Counted from the stretch's first letter, positions 11,334 through 24,381 are shown. The stretch is DNA of 64,000 nucleotides from Pezicula radicicola (GCA_003008705.1 PDUO01000007.1:1369939-1433938); one strand, 5' to 3'. Made by a program: numbers and translations. Notes: generated by a model not told the origin, from the letters alone.

Positions 11334-13137
11334 TTATAGCTTCCTAATATTGCAGCGCGCCTGCATCTGTTCAATATGAACATGAGGAACAAGTTCGCTT
11401 TCATCGCCATCGAAAATAAAAGCTACCTCTTCCACTGTACGTCCCTTTGTCTCTGGATAAAATAACCAGATCAACACAATAGAAACCACTATCACCAGGA
11501 CGTATACACTATAGTATTTCCACCCAAGACTCTCGAGCGCGATCGGATTTACATACTGATTGAAAAACCCTGTTGCGTAGGAAAGTAGCAAGAACAGGGA
11601 CATTCCTTTCGCTCTTAAGTGGTAAGGACAGATCTCCGCAATGTACATGCTGCCTACAGCTGAATAGCCTATGGCATAACCAAAGTTGAAGACAAACAAG
11701 AAGATAATAAATGCGTAACCAGCCCCGCTCTTTCTGTGTTTTGCAAACTGCGAAGAGGTGACTGTAATCATGATCATTCCGAGAAGCATAATGCAACCTG
11801 AAATCATCCATAACTTACGCCGGCCAAGTTTGTCGACAAAAGTTGAGCTTATAATAGCAGTAAACCAGCTGAAGATCTGGAGACCACCATTGATGCCAGT
11901 TTGCTTGGATGGAGACGTAATGCCGATTTGTAGCAAAATGGGGTTAAAGTAGAACCTTATGACCTCCGATCCAGCCCATTGTGAGAAGATTGAGACCATC
12001 ACGATAATGGAGAGGCGCTTCCTATTTCCAGAAGTCTTCAAAAAGACGCTCCAGGAGGACCTGGCATAAGTTTTCTCGCGTTCGATAGTATCATTGATTT
12101 CGGAATATTCAAAGAGAACAAGCTCGTCATCAGTCTTGCCATTTGCGTGATATTTGGCAAGAATCTTCCTGGCTTCCTCGCCGCGCCCTTGAGCAGTGAG
12201 CCAACGCGGTGACTCAGGGACTAGAAGGATGAAGAGAAACTGAATCAAAGGAGCAACCATTTGAAGCAGGACTGGAAGGCGCCAGATCAATTGTCCTTGG
12301 ATGGTTTGGACAGCCGCAAAATTTGTCCACGCAGACACTGGCATGCTGTGAGCTTCCAGTCATTTCCAGTCCTTATTGGATGTACTCACCAATTGCTCCC
12401 GCAAAGAAGCAACTTCCGTGAAGTGAAACAACTACACCCCTTTGTCGGGGATGGGCCAATTCTGTCAGAAGCAATGGTGCTGCACAGAGTGCCATAATCG
12501 CTCCAATACCCAGCTACGCTGTTATTGGATGAAACTATACGGTAGAGAGTTAAAGCTTGACTTACCAAGAAACGTGTAATGAATATCAATTTCCAATTAT
12601 AACAAAAGGCCTGTCCAATAGCTGCTGGCGTATTAGCAAAGGAGATTTTTTTTATAGAGGCAAAGGACATAACTGCTGAAACCACAATAATATCCGCTAA
12701 GACAATGATGTAACGGCGTCCGAATTTGTCTAGGGCCCAGCTAATAGGTATAAAACCAACAATACCACCGAGAGATTGTCCAGAAACTAAAAGACCGATT
12801 TGATGCGAAGTAGGCATTCCAATATCTAGACTTGCTCTTAACAACTTGCCATGGAGAGTGAAATAGCGAAGAATTCTTGCCTTTATGCCCTATAGAATAA
12901 TTAATATTGATTACAATACAGGGTTCATCTTTATTGAATATAGCCGGACTCACACTGTGGCATGGCTTGCAAACCTGACATTAAGGCTGTATCGTAGCCA
13001 AGCATGACAGGACTGAGCATCACAAATGCCAGCAAGAAGTTCAATTTCCGCAGGCCTGCATCTTTCCACCACTGTGCATGACAGAAATTGTTATAAACAG
13101 TAGTAGTTGGAGCTGTAGCCTCGGATTGAAAGTTCAT
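11334..13137 (-). CDS. Sugar-porter type MFS transporter
   Basis: A 12-helix plasma-membrane transporter of the sugar porter family. Exons 13137-12956, 12875-12566, 12513-12390 and 12337-11334 close in frame to 539 residues, the usual length. Family signatures seen are DKFGRR after helix 2, PESPRWL after helix 6, DKLGRRK after helix 8 and PETKGRTVEEV at the C-terminus. The first intron is the least certain: a donor GTGTGA with an acceptor at 12876 keeps frame, while the better donor GTGAGT two bases away does not. It sits between the terpene synthase and the ABC transporter, so it may move a product, a precursor or a glycosylated form. The general family transports hexoses, disaccharides and other polyols, so substrate cannot be assigned. 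Confidence 0.88.
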
Positions 13138-13462
13138 AATGGTAGTGCTGTATATGCTGGGAATGTTTTAATGGAAGTTTGAAGGGGGTAGAAAATGGAC
13201 CGAAGTTTAGAGACATTGTCTCTATTCAAATTATATACTATTTAGAACTATGTTAGAATAATTAATTACAGATATTATTACAGGTATAAATTTCCTATCC
13301 TTATAGGAAAGTTACTTTTATTTAAGTTTAGTCTTCCTTATCTAAGTTTCTGCTAAATACTAAAAAGTATAATAAAGGGGTTTAAACTTTTTATTCTAAA
13401 GTAAAAAATAGAGTTTAAGAGTCTAGGGTTTTAGGGTTAAATTTTTAAGTTATAACCCCTTC

Positions 13463-13546
13463 TACTCGTACTAAGGATGAATAAATGTTAAATTTAACAT
13501 TGCTCGTCGCCCAATAATTAACATTTATTCATGCCCAGTACGAGTA
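13463..13546. mobile_element. 84-bp palindromic MITE, copy 2 (inner segment reversed)
   Basis: The same 84-bp element lies in the divergent promoter region between the MFS and ABC transporter genes. Its asymmetric centre reads in the opposite direction to the other copies, so it inserted in the other orientation. Confidence 0.88.
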
Positions 13547-13927
13547 ATAAAGATACCTAAGTTAAAACTAAGTTCTAATATTATTTACTTTTAAAATAAT
13601 TCTACTAATACTCTTATATTTAAAGATACTCGATAAATGTATAAGTAAGAGAAGGGCTATGCTAGAACTTAATTTATATATAAATTCATGAGTTTAAGCG
13701 ATTCATGAGACAGGTGCCGAAAGCAAGAAGGACATTTCAAATTCCCATTGCAAGAACAGTATCTTTTCAAGACCAACTACCCTAGTCTACTGGATCCGAT
13801 AACCCCCCTTGGAAAATTGCCCCTTTATCGACGATCTGAACCATTGATTAATTATATATATTATCTTACATCAACAAGCCGGGCGGGTTTTCGGCATATC
13901 ACCGAGGAGGCGTTGCATTCTACAATC

Positions 13928-16900
13928 ATGTTTGCCTTCACAGTAGCTGCAGCAGTCTGTACTGCTCCAATTTTGATCGCCACATCTTATATGACCAGGT
14001 TATCATGTTTGAATAACTGGTCGTCGAAGACACGCAGTTCATTTTCAAATGATTTTGATCACGACGCTGATGAAACAGACGCGAAGACTTCCACATCAGC
14101 TCTGTCAGACGGGTTTCCTAAATTTTTCATTGTCTTCGGTGCTTTAATTGGACTACTTATATCCATTTTCCATGCGCTTGGAAATATCTTTAGAGTGCAC
14201 CACTTGGAGTCGAACAAGGATATTTCGATTGCAAAGTGGATAATTGTTATTCAATGGGTCAGTTGTCAAAAAATTGTATCAATGTCACATTTGGCTAATC
14301 AGCCCCCAGACTATGATCTTGGTACAGGTAATAGTAATGATTCGCTCGACTTCCAGCATTAACCACTTTAATGCTGGACTTGGAATTGCCATTTCGAGCT
14401 TCTCACTTGTATTGTGCTCGATTTTCAACATATACTGGCTCAGAGTACGCAAAATCGACGTCAAAGACATCACTTTCATCACAGGTCAATTAATTTCTGG
14501 ACTGAAAATTTTATTGGCAGCTATATCTATACAAAGGCAGCCAGAAGTGTACTCACAAGGCCATGTGATCGATGCACAATACACAACTTCGGCTCGCAGC
14601 CGGTTAGTATCTTGATCTGTCTCGTTGGGTAAGCATTGATAATTTCCAGCTACACATTTGCATGGGTGCGCCCACTGCTGGACCTAGCCCAAGAAGGATC
14701 TCCCTTAGAGATATCAGACCTGCCACAATTGGAGGTCTCGACGAGAACAAAATCGCTCCAGAATAAGTTCATTGACACTGCACGCCAGCTAAAAAACAGG
14801 AAAGCGCCTCTTTGGTATGTCATATACCAAGCCCATAGGAGCCTTTTTATCCGTCAATGGACCATAGCGGTTCTTGAAAGTTTCGCCATGATATGTCCTC
14901 AAATCTGTTTCTACAAACTCCTCACGCTGTTGGAGTCTCGAGGACGTCTGAGTAGTGACAATTTCATGCTCTGGTTCTGGATTGGTGCCTTGGGTGTCTC
15001 AAATATGGTCCATCTATTTCTAGAAACCTGGTTCGAGCCCCCAGAGAGCCACACTGGTTGGATGATGACTGACAACATATTTATCAGGCTGGAATGGATT
15101 AAATTTGGCTTATTGGCCACTCCAGTCCGTTCCCAATTGTTCTCTCTCATTTTCCACAAATCAATTTATATGAAAGATGTCAAGGAAATAGAAAATATCA
15201 AGCCATGGAGTGCGGAGAGACAAACGAATACTTCCGGTAGAGGATTGAGAGACGAAGAAGACACCTACGAACTGGAAGACAGCTGTTCGAGCCTTAGCGA
15301 TGATCAAATTCCTCTGATGGACATGCACGAGAAAGAAGATACCCCACCAAGTGAAAATGAGGGGAGAGCCCTAGGAGTCGTCAATCTTCTTGGTGTGGAC
15401 GTGCAAAGATTGTCTATGTTCTGTGGTGAAAATGTATTGTTGATGGCTAGTTTCCTCAAAATCGTCCTTGGAGTTTGGTTTTTAGTCTACTTGATTGGCT
15501 GGATAAGGTGCGTATGTTCAACAGTGGTAGCTTCAGAAAACAAGAGTACCAGTGCTAACCTATCCTAGCACGTTTGCTGGACTTGCTGTTCCTGTGCTTT
15601 TACAGCCTTTCAGTAGGGTAGTCTCGAGAAACTATAATGGAGCCCAACTCGCTGTCATGGCGGCCCGAGATGAGAAGGCACACATTGTCACCGAGGCAAT
15701 TTATGGCATTCGTCAAATCAAGATCTCCGCTCTTGAAGCGAAATGGCAAAATCAGATTATGGAAGCCAGAGGGAAGGAGCTGAAGGCTCAGTGGCGTGCC
15801 TATATCTGGCTCATTCTCCTTATAATCTGCTGGCTATGCATGCCAATATTATTGGGCGCTACCGGCCTAGGGGTCTATGCCTGGCTCAGCAGAACGATGA
15901 CGGCTTCCGTTGCCTTTACCTCCCTCTCAGTGTTTTCGACCCTAGAATTCACCCTTAGTGCTGTCCCAATCAACATAAGTAAGCTTCTAGATGCCAGGAT
16001 CAGTAGCGAGCGGATACAACAACATTTAAATTATCCAGACAAGAAGAACAACACATACGCTGGGAATTCAATTACTTTTGAGAATGCCACCATTACCTGG
16101 CCTGCTCACGTGGCAAGACACAAGGCTTTCACTCTCGGAGGAGTGACCCTTCAGTTTCCTGACCAACAACTGAGGTATGTGCTAAAACGAACAATCCTTT
16201 AAATACGACAGTTAACCCAGTTTTAGCATCATCCATGGCAAGACTGGCTCCGGCAAGAGCTTACTGCTCGCCGCAATTATTGGAGAGGCGGATTTATTAC
16301 AAGGCAAAATTAATTCTCCAAATCCCGCGCCAAGCAATTCAAGACTATATCTTGCAACAGACGAGCATTGGATAATTCCCTCTGCTATGGCTTATGTTGC
16401 GCAACTCCCCTGGATTGAAAATGCCACTATAAAATCAAACATCTTATATTCAGCCCCTTTCAACAGCGCTCGGTACGCTGCAGTACTATACGCATCTGCA
16501 CTTGATCAAGATCTGGCAATTCTTCCCGACGGGGATGAGACCGAAGTTGGTGCTACTGGTATCAATCTGAGCGGTGGGCAAAAGCAGCGTCTGACCTTGG
16601 CAAGAGCTCTCTACTCACGGGCCGGTATTCTGGTACTTGATGATGTATTCAGTGCCATTGACGCTCATGTTGGTCGTCATATCTTGGAGTATGGACTCAA
16701 AGGCGAATTGGCCGTAGGAAGAACCATTATCCTGGCAACTCATCATGTCCGTCTGGTCCAGCCCGTAGCGAATTACGAAGTCGAAATAGGGGATGATGGA
16801 TTCATTCAGGCGTCCAAGTGTCAGCCAAGGAATATCAACGAGGTGAATACGAAACCCGAGGATCTCCAGTCATTCTCAGCACCGAACGATTCCGAAAACC

Positions 16901-18828
16901 TGGATGATTTGGTCCTAGATGAACTACAATCGACATTACCAGTTCGAAAACCAAATAAGTTTGTAGCAGAGGAGACTCGCGAACACGGACATGTCAAGTG
17001 GGACGTCTACAGAGCCTATGTTATTGCCTCTGGAGGATGGATTTATTGGGGCATTACTCTTGTAGCATTCACGCTTTCGGCACTGTTGTTGTTCGCCCGC
17101 TCGTACTGGATCAAGATCTGGACTGAAAGATCAGAGGTACCAGCTACACAATCAATTCCTACGCATAACAATACCACACGTATTGCTGATGCTAAAGTAA
17201 CAGATGCTGGAACGCACGTGGTGTATTATCTCTGTATATACTTGGGCATTTCGTTCCTTTCCATTGTTTTCATTGCCGTCAAAATCATAATGATTCTCTT
17301 AGCAGCACTATGGGCTTCTAGGAAACTCTTTGAGGATTTGACATATAGAGTTCTTCGAGCACGAGTACGATGGCTGGATACCATGCCCGTTGGGCGAGTC
17401 CTAAATCGGTTTATTGGCGACTTTGCCCTTATCGACTCCCAGCTTGGTATGGATCTTATGTTGTTCCTGAATCGAATATTTGGTATGGCGACGATCGCTA
17501 TAGCGGCACTATTGCTCTCGGCTTGGACTTTGTTCCCTGTGGTATTCTTTGGACTCGTCTGTATCTACTATACATCCGTATACCTCGTTGGCGCAAGAGA
17601 TATTCGCCGCCTCGAATCGGTTACCAAATCCCCGGTTTTCGACCTCGTTGAAGCTACATTATCTGGACTGAGTACTATCCGCAGCTTTGGGAGAGTTGAT
17701 GATTACCTAGATCGCATGTCTACCCTTGTTGATGCGTACGCAAGGTCATCTTGGTATATCATACTAGCAAATCGATGGGTTGCTTTCCGGCAAGGCTTTC
17801 TTGGAGTACTCTTTGCACTTTGCCTTGCAGGATCAATCGTCATTCTTCCAAATGTCGGTGTGGGCCTTGCAGGATTTGCACTTAGTTTTGGAATGGACTT
17901 CTCTAGAGTTGTCGTTATCACCATCGCTCAATATGCTGGATTCGAGTTGGATATGAACTCCACGGAACGCGTTGTCGAATTTATGACAAAGCCCCCAATT
18001 GAAGATGCATCAGGGTATGAAATATCTGAGCAATGGCCGTTGAAGGGGCGAGTGGTATTCTCAAACCTCGAGACCGGTTATGCTGATAATCTGCCTCCCG
18101 TTTTGAAAGGGGTCAGCTTCACCATCGAATCATGTCAACGGGTCGGTGTAGTCGGGCGGACTGGGAGTGGGAAGACCTCCCTCACACTGGCGTTGTTCAG
18201 ATTTCTGGAAGCACGCAAAGGCTACATTTCTGTGGATGGCTTGGATATATCTAAGATCAAGTTGTGTGACCTACGCCGCCGACTAGCCATCATCCCACAA
18301 GATCCAGTGTTGTTTTCTGGTAGTATACGATCCAATCTAGATCCATTCAACGAATATAGCGATTCGGAGTTGCTGGACGCCTTACGACGTGTTTACCTCG
18401 TTGATCAGGATGAACCAAAAGGTTCTAATGCTTTCAATTCCCCGAATCGGATACTTGGTCACAAGAATGTGAAAATTTTCAGCAATCTCGATTCCCCTAT
18501 CTCTCGAGGCGGCCTTAATATTTCCGCTGGACAACGTCAACTCCTATGTCTAGCACGGGCAGTCATCACTCGTCCAAAGCTCCTTGTACTTGACGAGGCA
18601 ACGAGTGCGGTCGATATAGCAATGGACAAGCTAATCCAGCGAGGCATCAGAGAAAACTTCCAGAAAAGCACTTTGATAGTGATTGCCCATCGTCTCAGTA
18701 CTATCGCCGACTTCGACAAAATCCTTGTCCTCGACGATGGACGTGTGGTCGAATTTGACAAACCGCAAGCATTAATACAGAAGCGAGGAGCATATTGGCA
18801 AATGGTAAATGAGAGCAGTGATAGATAG
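13928..18828 (+). CDS. ABCC-type (MRP-like) full ABC transporter
   Basis: An ATP-driven exporter in the plasma or vacuolar membrane, with two transmembrane and two nucleotide-binding domains plus an N-terminal extra membrane domain. Exons 13928-14257, 14310-14602, 14650-15507, 15569-16174 and 16227-18828 close in frame to 1,562 residues, the usual ABCC length. The first nucleotide-binding domain has Walker A GKTGSGKS (16236 onward), signature LSGGQKQR and Walker B ILVLDDVFSAID. The second has Walker A GRTGSGKTS, signature NISAGQRQ and Walker B LLVLDEATSAVD. In the first domain the Walker B Asp is followed by Asp where Glu is usual, a common ABCC asymmetry. An in-frame extension reaches 13748, but ATG 13928 directly precedes the first membrane helix. 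It is likely the export or self-protection pump of the cluster. Confidence 0.93.
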
Positions 18829-19525
18829 ATAATGACTGGACGCGGTAAGGAGCATTTGTATTGACAATTGTCTTGGAATTAAGCGGATATCGATGGTCTT
18901 CTTGTGCTGAGGTACGATGTAAAAAGGTCTAGCAGGAGAAAAAACGTACGAGGAAAAATGGAAAAGGGCCGTTCGTATGTCAAATTTGTGGTCAGCCTTT
19001 ACCATTGTAAAGAAATGTTTTGAAATTTATCTAAAACTATACTCTAAAGCCCAGATATAACTAATTCTGCCAGCTTTTTCCCGAGGATGTTTCAAGACTA
19101 TCCAGCTTCAATTCGTACCTGCTAAGTCACACCTGAACAGCAACTCTGGCCTTGTAAATAGGAGTAAGTTATCATTTCTAGAAACAGTACTTAAATATCA
19201 ACTTTAGTAAGTGATTTTAAGATGATTGCAAAGCCAGCAGATATTAATTGAACTTAACCTAGCTTGCAATCACTAATTATACTTGTATACATTACTAAAT
19301 GTAATAGCTAAGGTAAGCCTAGGTAAGAAATAAGAGATAATTTTTTATAAAGAAAATTATAAATTAAAATATTAATTAAAAGATATTATTATATAATTAT
19401 AATATTATAAATAATATACTTAATTACTTATACTTAATCTTAAAAGTTAATCCTTTTTTTGTATATAATTAGCTTTTCTTAGTATTATTATACTCTAAGG
19501 AATAAAGTTTAACCTAGAGGGGAGA
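18829..19525. other. AT-rich intergenic region
   Basis: No gene is supportable. The sequence becomes strongly AT-rich from about 19330. Confidence 0.4.
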
Positions 19526-19609
19526 TACTTGTACTAAGGATGAATAAACGTTAATTATTAGGTGACAAGCTACATTAAATTTAACGTTTATTCATCCCGA
19601 GTACGAGTA
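19526..19609. mobile_element. 84-bp palindromic MITE, copy 3
   Basis: Same element with the usual ends and the inner TTAAATTTAA. It forms the left border of a block of poly-G/C hairpin repeats. Confidence 0.9.
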
Positions 19610-20215
19610 CTATCCCCCCCCTAAATGAAGGTTATTTTTTACAGTGTAGCAAATGTAAAAAAATAACTTTTAAACCAGGGGAGGGGATAGTGCTTTCCCC
19701 TACTCCGTGTCCCTGGTTTAAATCTTATTTTCTTTTAAAAAAAATAACCTTCAAAACCGGGGAGTATAGTACTTTCCCCCCTCCCCCTAAATTGAGGTTA
19801 TTTTTTGGCAGGCGCACGGGCTAAAAAATAACCTTAATTCAAAGGTGGGGGCGCCGGGGGGGGGGGATACTACTATCGGGACCCCGAAATGAACCTAATT
19901 TTTTTGGTGGTGATTAGGCTTTTACAGGCGAGGGAAATAAGGTTTATTTAGATAGGGGGGATAGTATCTCCCCGTCCCTAGTTTAAATCTTATTTTCTTT
20001 TAAAAAAATAACCTTTAAAACCGGGGAGTATAGTACTTTCCCCCCTCCCCCTAAATTGGGGTTATTTTTTTAGCCTGTACGCCCACTAAAAAAAAAAATA
20101 ACCTTAATTTAGGGGGGGGATAGTACTATTCCCCCCCGGTTTGAAGGTTATTTTTTTTGCTTTTGCTATACCGTAAAAAATAACCTTCATTTAGGGGGGG
20201 ATAGTAGTAGTTTAC
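19610..20215. repeat. Clustered hairpin repeats with C-run and G-run ends
   Basis: About 600 bp are built of successive small inverted repeats. Each starts with a C-rich run and TAAAT..GGTTATTTTTT and ends with its complement AAAAAATAACC and a G-rich run, and units are joined by atagta-like strings. One stretch (19711 to about 19796) is repeated almost exactly 265 bp later (from about 19976). The G run at 19856-19866 is 11 bases long. No coding capacity is seen. Confidence 0.85.
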
Positions 20216-20261
20216 ACTTTCACAGATACATCTTTACTTTCGTTATGCGTACAAAGGTTTA

Positions 20262-20345
20262 TACTTGTACTGAGGATGAATAAACATTAATTATTAGGTG
20301 ACGAGCCACGTTAAATTTAACGTTTATTCTTCCTAAGTACGAGTA
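20262..20345. mobile_element. 84-bp palindromic MITE, copy 4
   Basis: Same element, forming the right border of the hairpin block and lying about 250 bp upstream of the first UstYa-like gene. Confidence 0.9.
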
Positions 20346-20596
20346 ATGCGTCAGCTTAACTCTCTAATTCAGTACAATATACTATTTCTAAAACCTAAAA
20401 ACATCCGATGATCATATGTACCATCAGCTTTGATCTTACTGCGAAGTTCGTCATCCCCCCCATTGTGTTATCTTATTCTATCAAGGTGCCAACATACGTA
20501 GCATCAGGACTATTGTGTTAACCGCCACCAAAAAATTTGTACTCATCTCATATTCTTCACTTAGCATACTATTCGAGGTCTTGAAATTTTCTCAAG

Positions 20597-21647
20597 ATGC
20601 TAAAAGAATACAAACATTTATCAAAGACTGTTCTTACCAACGAAAACTCCCGAAATTCCGAAGAAGAGCTTTTCCTTCCATATGAACGCCGTCAAGCCCG
20701 AAAAGGACGAGCGTGGAGGGAATATTTCGTTGCTCTTCATGCTTTTATTACCATTTTCATGGCGTTTATGTGTATTGGGCTACTTATTGAACGACGTCCA
20801 GGTGAACTAGGAACTTTCGAGACGGGGTTCAAAACCGAATTAAGTAGAATATACACAGCCCCTCCTTGTTGCCTATTACTAACTTATACGTTGTCACTAG
20901 CCGCGTTATATCCTACTATAGAACTGGAGGAAAGGACTTTCCACTTTGTAACAAGCAAAGAGGAAGGGGCAAACCGGCAGTTTGTTGGACCTCGAACTCC
21001 TGACATCGATCACGCTTGGAACCGTCTTCTTCGCGGTCAGTCATTCCAATAATAGACGAACTAGAAGAGCAAAGTGAGGCTGACTAGACCAAAATTTTAA
21101 AGCTGCCAACCTTGATTTGACTGACGAAGAGGCTGGGTCTAAAGTATGGAACACTACATGGAAATGGGATGACACAGGATACTGGTTCTCTGGGTATGAC
21201 ACTTTGATATTGGTTCTTAGAACACACCACTAATGACTTATCAGTATCTCGATGTTTCATCAGCTACATTGCGTTAATATCCTACGTGAGATCGTATACT
21301 GGGACCTGTATGATGGCCCACCTAAACCTGATGCACAATACCATCTTGGTAAGTAGAGCTACAATAGATGAAGCCGAAGACGCTAATAATATCTAGATCA
21401 TTGCGTCAACTACTTGCGTCAGGTAATAATGTGCTATGCTGACATGACGCCTATGAGATATGACTGGGATGAAAACGCGGGAAGATTGATGCTACAAGAT
21501 GAACCACATACTTGCCGTAATTTTGAAAAGATTAATGCGTGGGCGAGACCCAGAGCAAGCTGCCACTATCCTGACCCTCATCAACCTGACCATGTGCCCA
21601 CACAAAGGGGCAGCTGTGTCAGAGGTCCTTACTATGCAGATGAGTAA
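20597..21647 (+). CDS. UstYa-like oxidase (DUF3328), gene A
   Basis: A single-pass membrane protein of the UstYa/DUF3328 family. Members carry out oxidative cyclisation, halogenation or related oxidations in fungal natural-product pathways. Exons 20597-21035, 21088-21193, 21245-21348 and 21397-21647 close in frame to 299 residues. A membrane helix lies at about residues 46-66. Both defining HxxHC motifs are present: HQLHC near residue 187, and HLDHC near 217, the second created exactly across the last intron. It is convergent with the second UstYa-like gene 670 bp away. The paired arrangement is common in pathways where UstYa-like proteins act as heterodimers. Its substrate here is unknown; a terpenoid is inferred only from position. 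Confidence 0.88.
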
Positions 21648-22314
21648 TCCTAGTCATGAGGTGGTTGAATAGAGTAGTGTTAAACGGAGACTGCATATAT
21701 TTGACGCAGGTGGTTTCGGAAAATTGATTAGATTTGCCTCTTTGAAAACTGGAACCTTTTTTCCTTGTACTGTAGTTTTCATTGACGACACATTATTTAG
21801 AATGCTAAATATAATGAAGGAAAGGTTATACGACTTATGTCAGAGGTATCCATGAATATTTTACATACTTCTACGAAAGTTGTCTTCAAAACTGTTTGGA
21901 GATTTTGAAACGTGACTGATATCCCTTGAGTCAGTTTTAACCAACTTGAGATCTTGTAAGGCTGTTCTTGGTGATTATAGAAAGGGACAAATCCACTACC
22001 AGGAAACTCATCGTTCACTAAGTACGAGCAAAACTGGTTTGAAGTTTATGAATGCCCATATGGAAGATTTTAAAAGTCCAAAATCAAGCTCGCAAGGTAA
22101 TATTACTACTACATTTTATTTATGCTTTAGTCCAAGCCTGAAGTTCACAACTATAGTCCTTTTTTTTACAAGAACCCAAAATAGTATCCTTCGGTCTGAG
22201 ACTTACACACATCACGACACAACCAAGCACCATGAAACCATCTACTCAGACTGAAGAATTTATACCATCCAGATCAAGAAGAACCACAGTGAAACATATC
22301 AGGTAACCTTGTAC
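21648..22314. other. Intergenic region between convergent UstYa-like genes
   Basis: Short frames occur on both strands but none has a recognisable domain. It probably holds the two 3' untranslated regions. Confidence 0.4.
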
Positions 22315-23274
22315 TCATCCTTCAGCGTTGGCTTTCTCCTTTGTCGCATTTGCTAGAGTCTCGATGATAAAAGAGGGAGCCGGTACGACCTTTGCCGTTT
22401 CGGGCTTCTGAAGATCGAGTTCGGAAATGTTCGTAATGGCCAGTGTGTTATACTGCTCCAACAAGGATTCAAAGTCCCAACACTGACTCCAGATATTTGT
22501 ATCCGCAATGGGTATAGGGAATCCGTCCATCCAGCGATACAAATAAATGCCCGGAGCAGGAGAACACATGAGATGTTCCATCAGGACCTGGATACAATGG
22601 CCGGTATGTAGATCGAATAATCCATCATAAGGTTCGCCATCCATATAGTAGTAGTCCTTGTGAAGAGCTTTGCGGATGCTGTTCAAGCAGTGGATCATGT
22701 GGAAAGCCAGCGCTTTTCCCACGTAGGCATCTTCTCCATACTCGAGAGGAAGCTGAGCCACGACATCGGGATCTTTACGCATCCTGATGATATCTTCACG
22801 GGATACCGGCCAGATATGTTCTGGGATTACACGATCCCAGGCTTCGTCAACCTCTGGGCTTGGCGGCTCACGCCAGATGGTGGGACCTCCATCTCCGTAC
22901 TGGGCGAAACTCATTTTTGTTGTCATTGGGATCTCTATGGCATCAAGTAGAGGACCTGATATTATCGTGTTAACTACGGATGTCCTGCCGGGGCAAGAAG
23001 AGGAAAACTTGCTGTGTAATGACAACTTCAACTGTCCATTTCGGTGAAATCCTTGGTCCTTTTGATAAGCATGAAATAGAGCAAACACCGAGAAAAGGAA
23101 AATTACAACGTTAGCGGCCACAAGAAGCTGCGGTAAAGATCTAGAGCTGGTTTGAGCACGCTTTGGCGGCAAGACTTGAGATTCAAACGAGGTATCACTC
23201 TCAATCTCGCTCTTATCCTCTGGCACTGCTTCGTACTGGGCCTTTCGTACTGCCTTGGAAAATATAGAGGCCAT
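22315..23274 (-). CDS. UstYa-like oxidase (DUF3328), gene B
   Basis: A second UstYa-family protein of 319 residues in one uninterrupted frame. It has a charged cytoplasmic N-terminus and a membrane helix near residues 48-70. The family segment PPSPEVDEAWDR follows. Both HxxHC motifs are present, HMIHC near residue 190 and HTGHC near 222. The residues between and after the motifs fit the family, including the Cys in WSQCWDFE near the C-terminus. It shares little with gene A outside the motifs, so the two are old paralogues and not a recent duplication. It lies divergent to the third P450, with two MITE copies in the shared promoter region. Confidence 0.92.
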   Translation of the reverse strand: MASIFSKAVRKAQYEAVPEDKSEIESDTSFESQVLPPKRAQTSSRSLPQLLVAANVVIFLFSVFALFHAYQKDQGFHRNGQLKLSLHSKFSSSCPGRTSVVNTIISGPLLDAIEIPMTTKMSFAQYGDGGPTIWREPPSPEVDEAWDRVIPEHIWPVSREDIIRMRKDPDVVAQLPLEYGEDAYVGKALAFHMIHCLNSIRKALHKDYYYMDGEPYDGLFDLHTGHCIQVLMEHLMCSPAPGIYLYRWMDGFPIPIADTNIWSQCWDFESLLEQYNTLAITNISELDLQKPETAKVVPAPSFIIETLANATKEKANAEG

Positions 23275-23644
23275 AGATACGAGGTATAGATGGTTACAAA
23301 TTACACCATATGCTGAGATTGCTTGGAATGAGATTCAAGTAAGTCGATAAGTTATCTACACTCTTTGAGACAATAATAATCAGGATTCTGACAGCAATTA
23401 TACAGTTCTTATCATTTATCTACAAGAATTAAATAGATGTTTAAAATACAACGGATCATACGGCAATACGGGTACAGTTTTCTAAAGTTTGGTCACATAC
23501 AAGCTGCAGGCTACTCGAGTAAGTCAATGCATATGGTGGAGAAGAATGTACTACGAAAGTCTCTCTCAAAACCTCGGCTTGGAAGCATTGTTTAACACAT
23601 AGGGAGAGTTCAGAGTTCTACTTAGTCTTGTCATGGTACTGCAT

Positions 23645-23728
23645 TAGTCGTACTGAGGATGAATAAACGTTAATTATTAGGTGACGAGCCACGTTAAATT
23701 TAACGTTTATTCATCCCAAGTACGAGTA
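23645..23728. mobile_element. 84-bp palindromic MITE, copy 5
   Basis: Same element, with one mismatch in the left end (TAGTCGTA for TACTCGTA). Copy 6 starts 136 bp further on. Confidence 0.88.
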
Positions 23729-23780
23729 GGTAGATTTTTGACTTTGGCCGGGAAGTGGGTGGAGAAAACTTGGCATTACA

Positions 23781-23864
23781 TACTCGTACTGTGGATGAAT
23801 AAACTTTAATTATTAGGTGACGAGCTACGTTAAATTTAACGTTTATTCGTCCTCAGTACAAGTA
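23781..23864. mobile_element. 84-bp palindromic MITE, copy 6
   Basis: Same element in the same orientation as copy 5 and separated from it by 52 bp, in the promoter region between UstYa-like gene B and the third P450. Confidence 0.9.
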
Positions 23865-24381
23865 TACTTCGAATAAATACAAACTTAAACTGTATCAGGC
23901 CATTTCTACCAAAGCATCAGTAGGCAAACAAGGAGATATGGCAACGTGAATCTCAACTACCGCTATGCTTTTCATGCCCTCCATATCTTAGACCCTTTTT
24001 AATTTTACAAACTTTGTGAGGAGGTAGAAGTTCACATACAGTTAAGCGAACAGAATATTGCGAGAGATAGTCCTGTACATCCGGCCTCTCCGGTCGTTTC
24101 GTATGTATACTGTCTATCTAGAAGTTAATTAGACTGCCGACTGCTAAACTATACTTATACGCATTGTCCTTGTATCAAGACTCAAGTTAACCATCGAATT
24201 CTTTCCTGTCAGCTACATAGTTTCCAACTGAAATCCAACGAATACATACAAATATATAAAAGCATCGGTCCTTCCAAACCCATAGATTTCAACCCTTGAT
24301 ACATTAACCCGAATTAAGCTTGTTTTCTCCATAGACAGCACCTGTCCTTGATTTTCTGTCCTGATGTTAAACCTGCAAAGT

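Noticed and set aside
19610..20215. CRISPR-like array
   Set aside because: The repeats are inverted pairs of variable length with no constant spacer, and the genome is eukaryotic.
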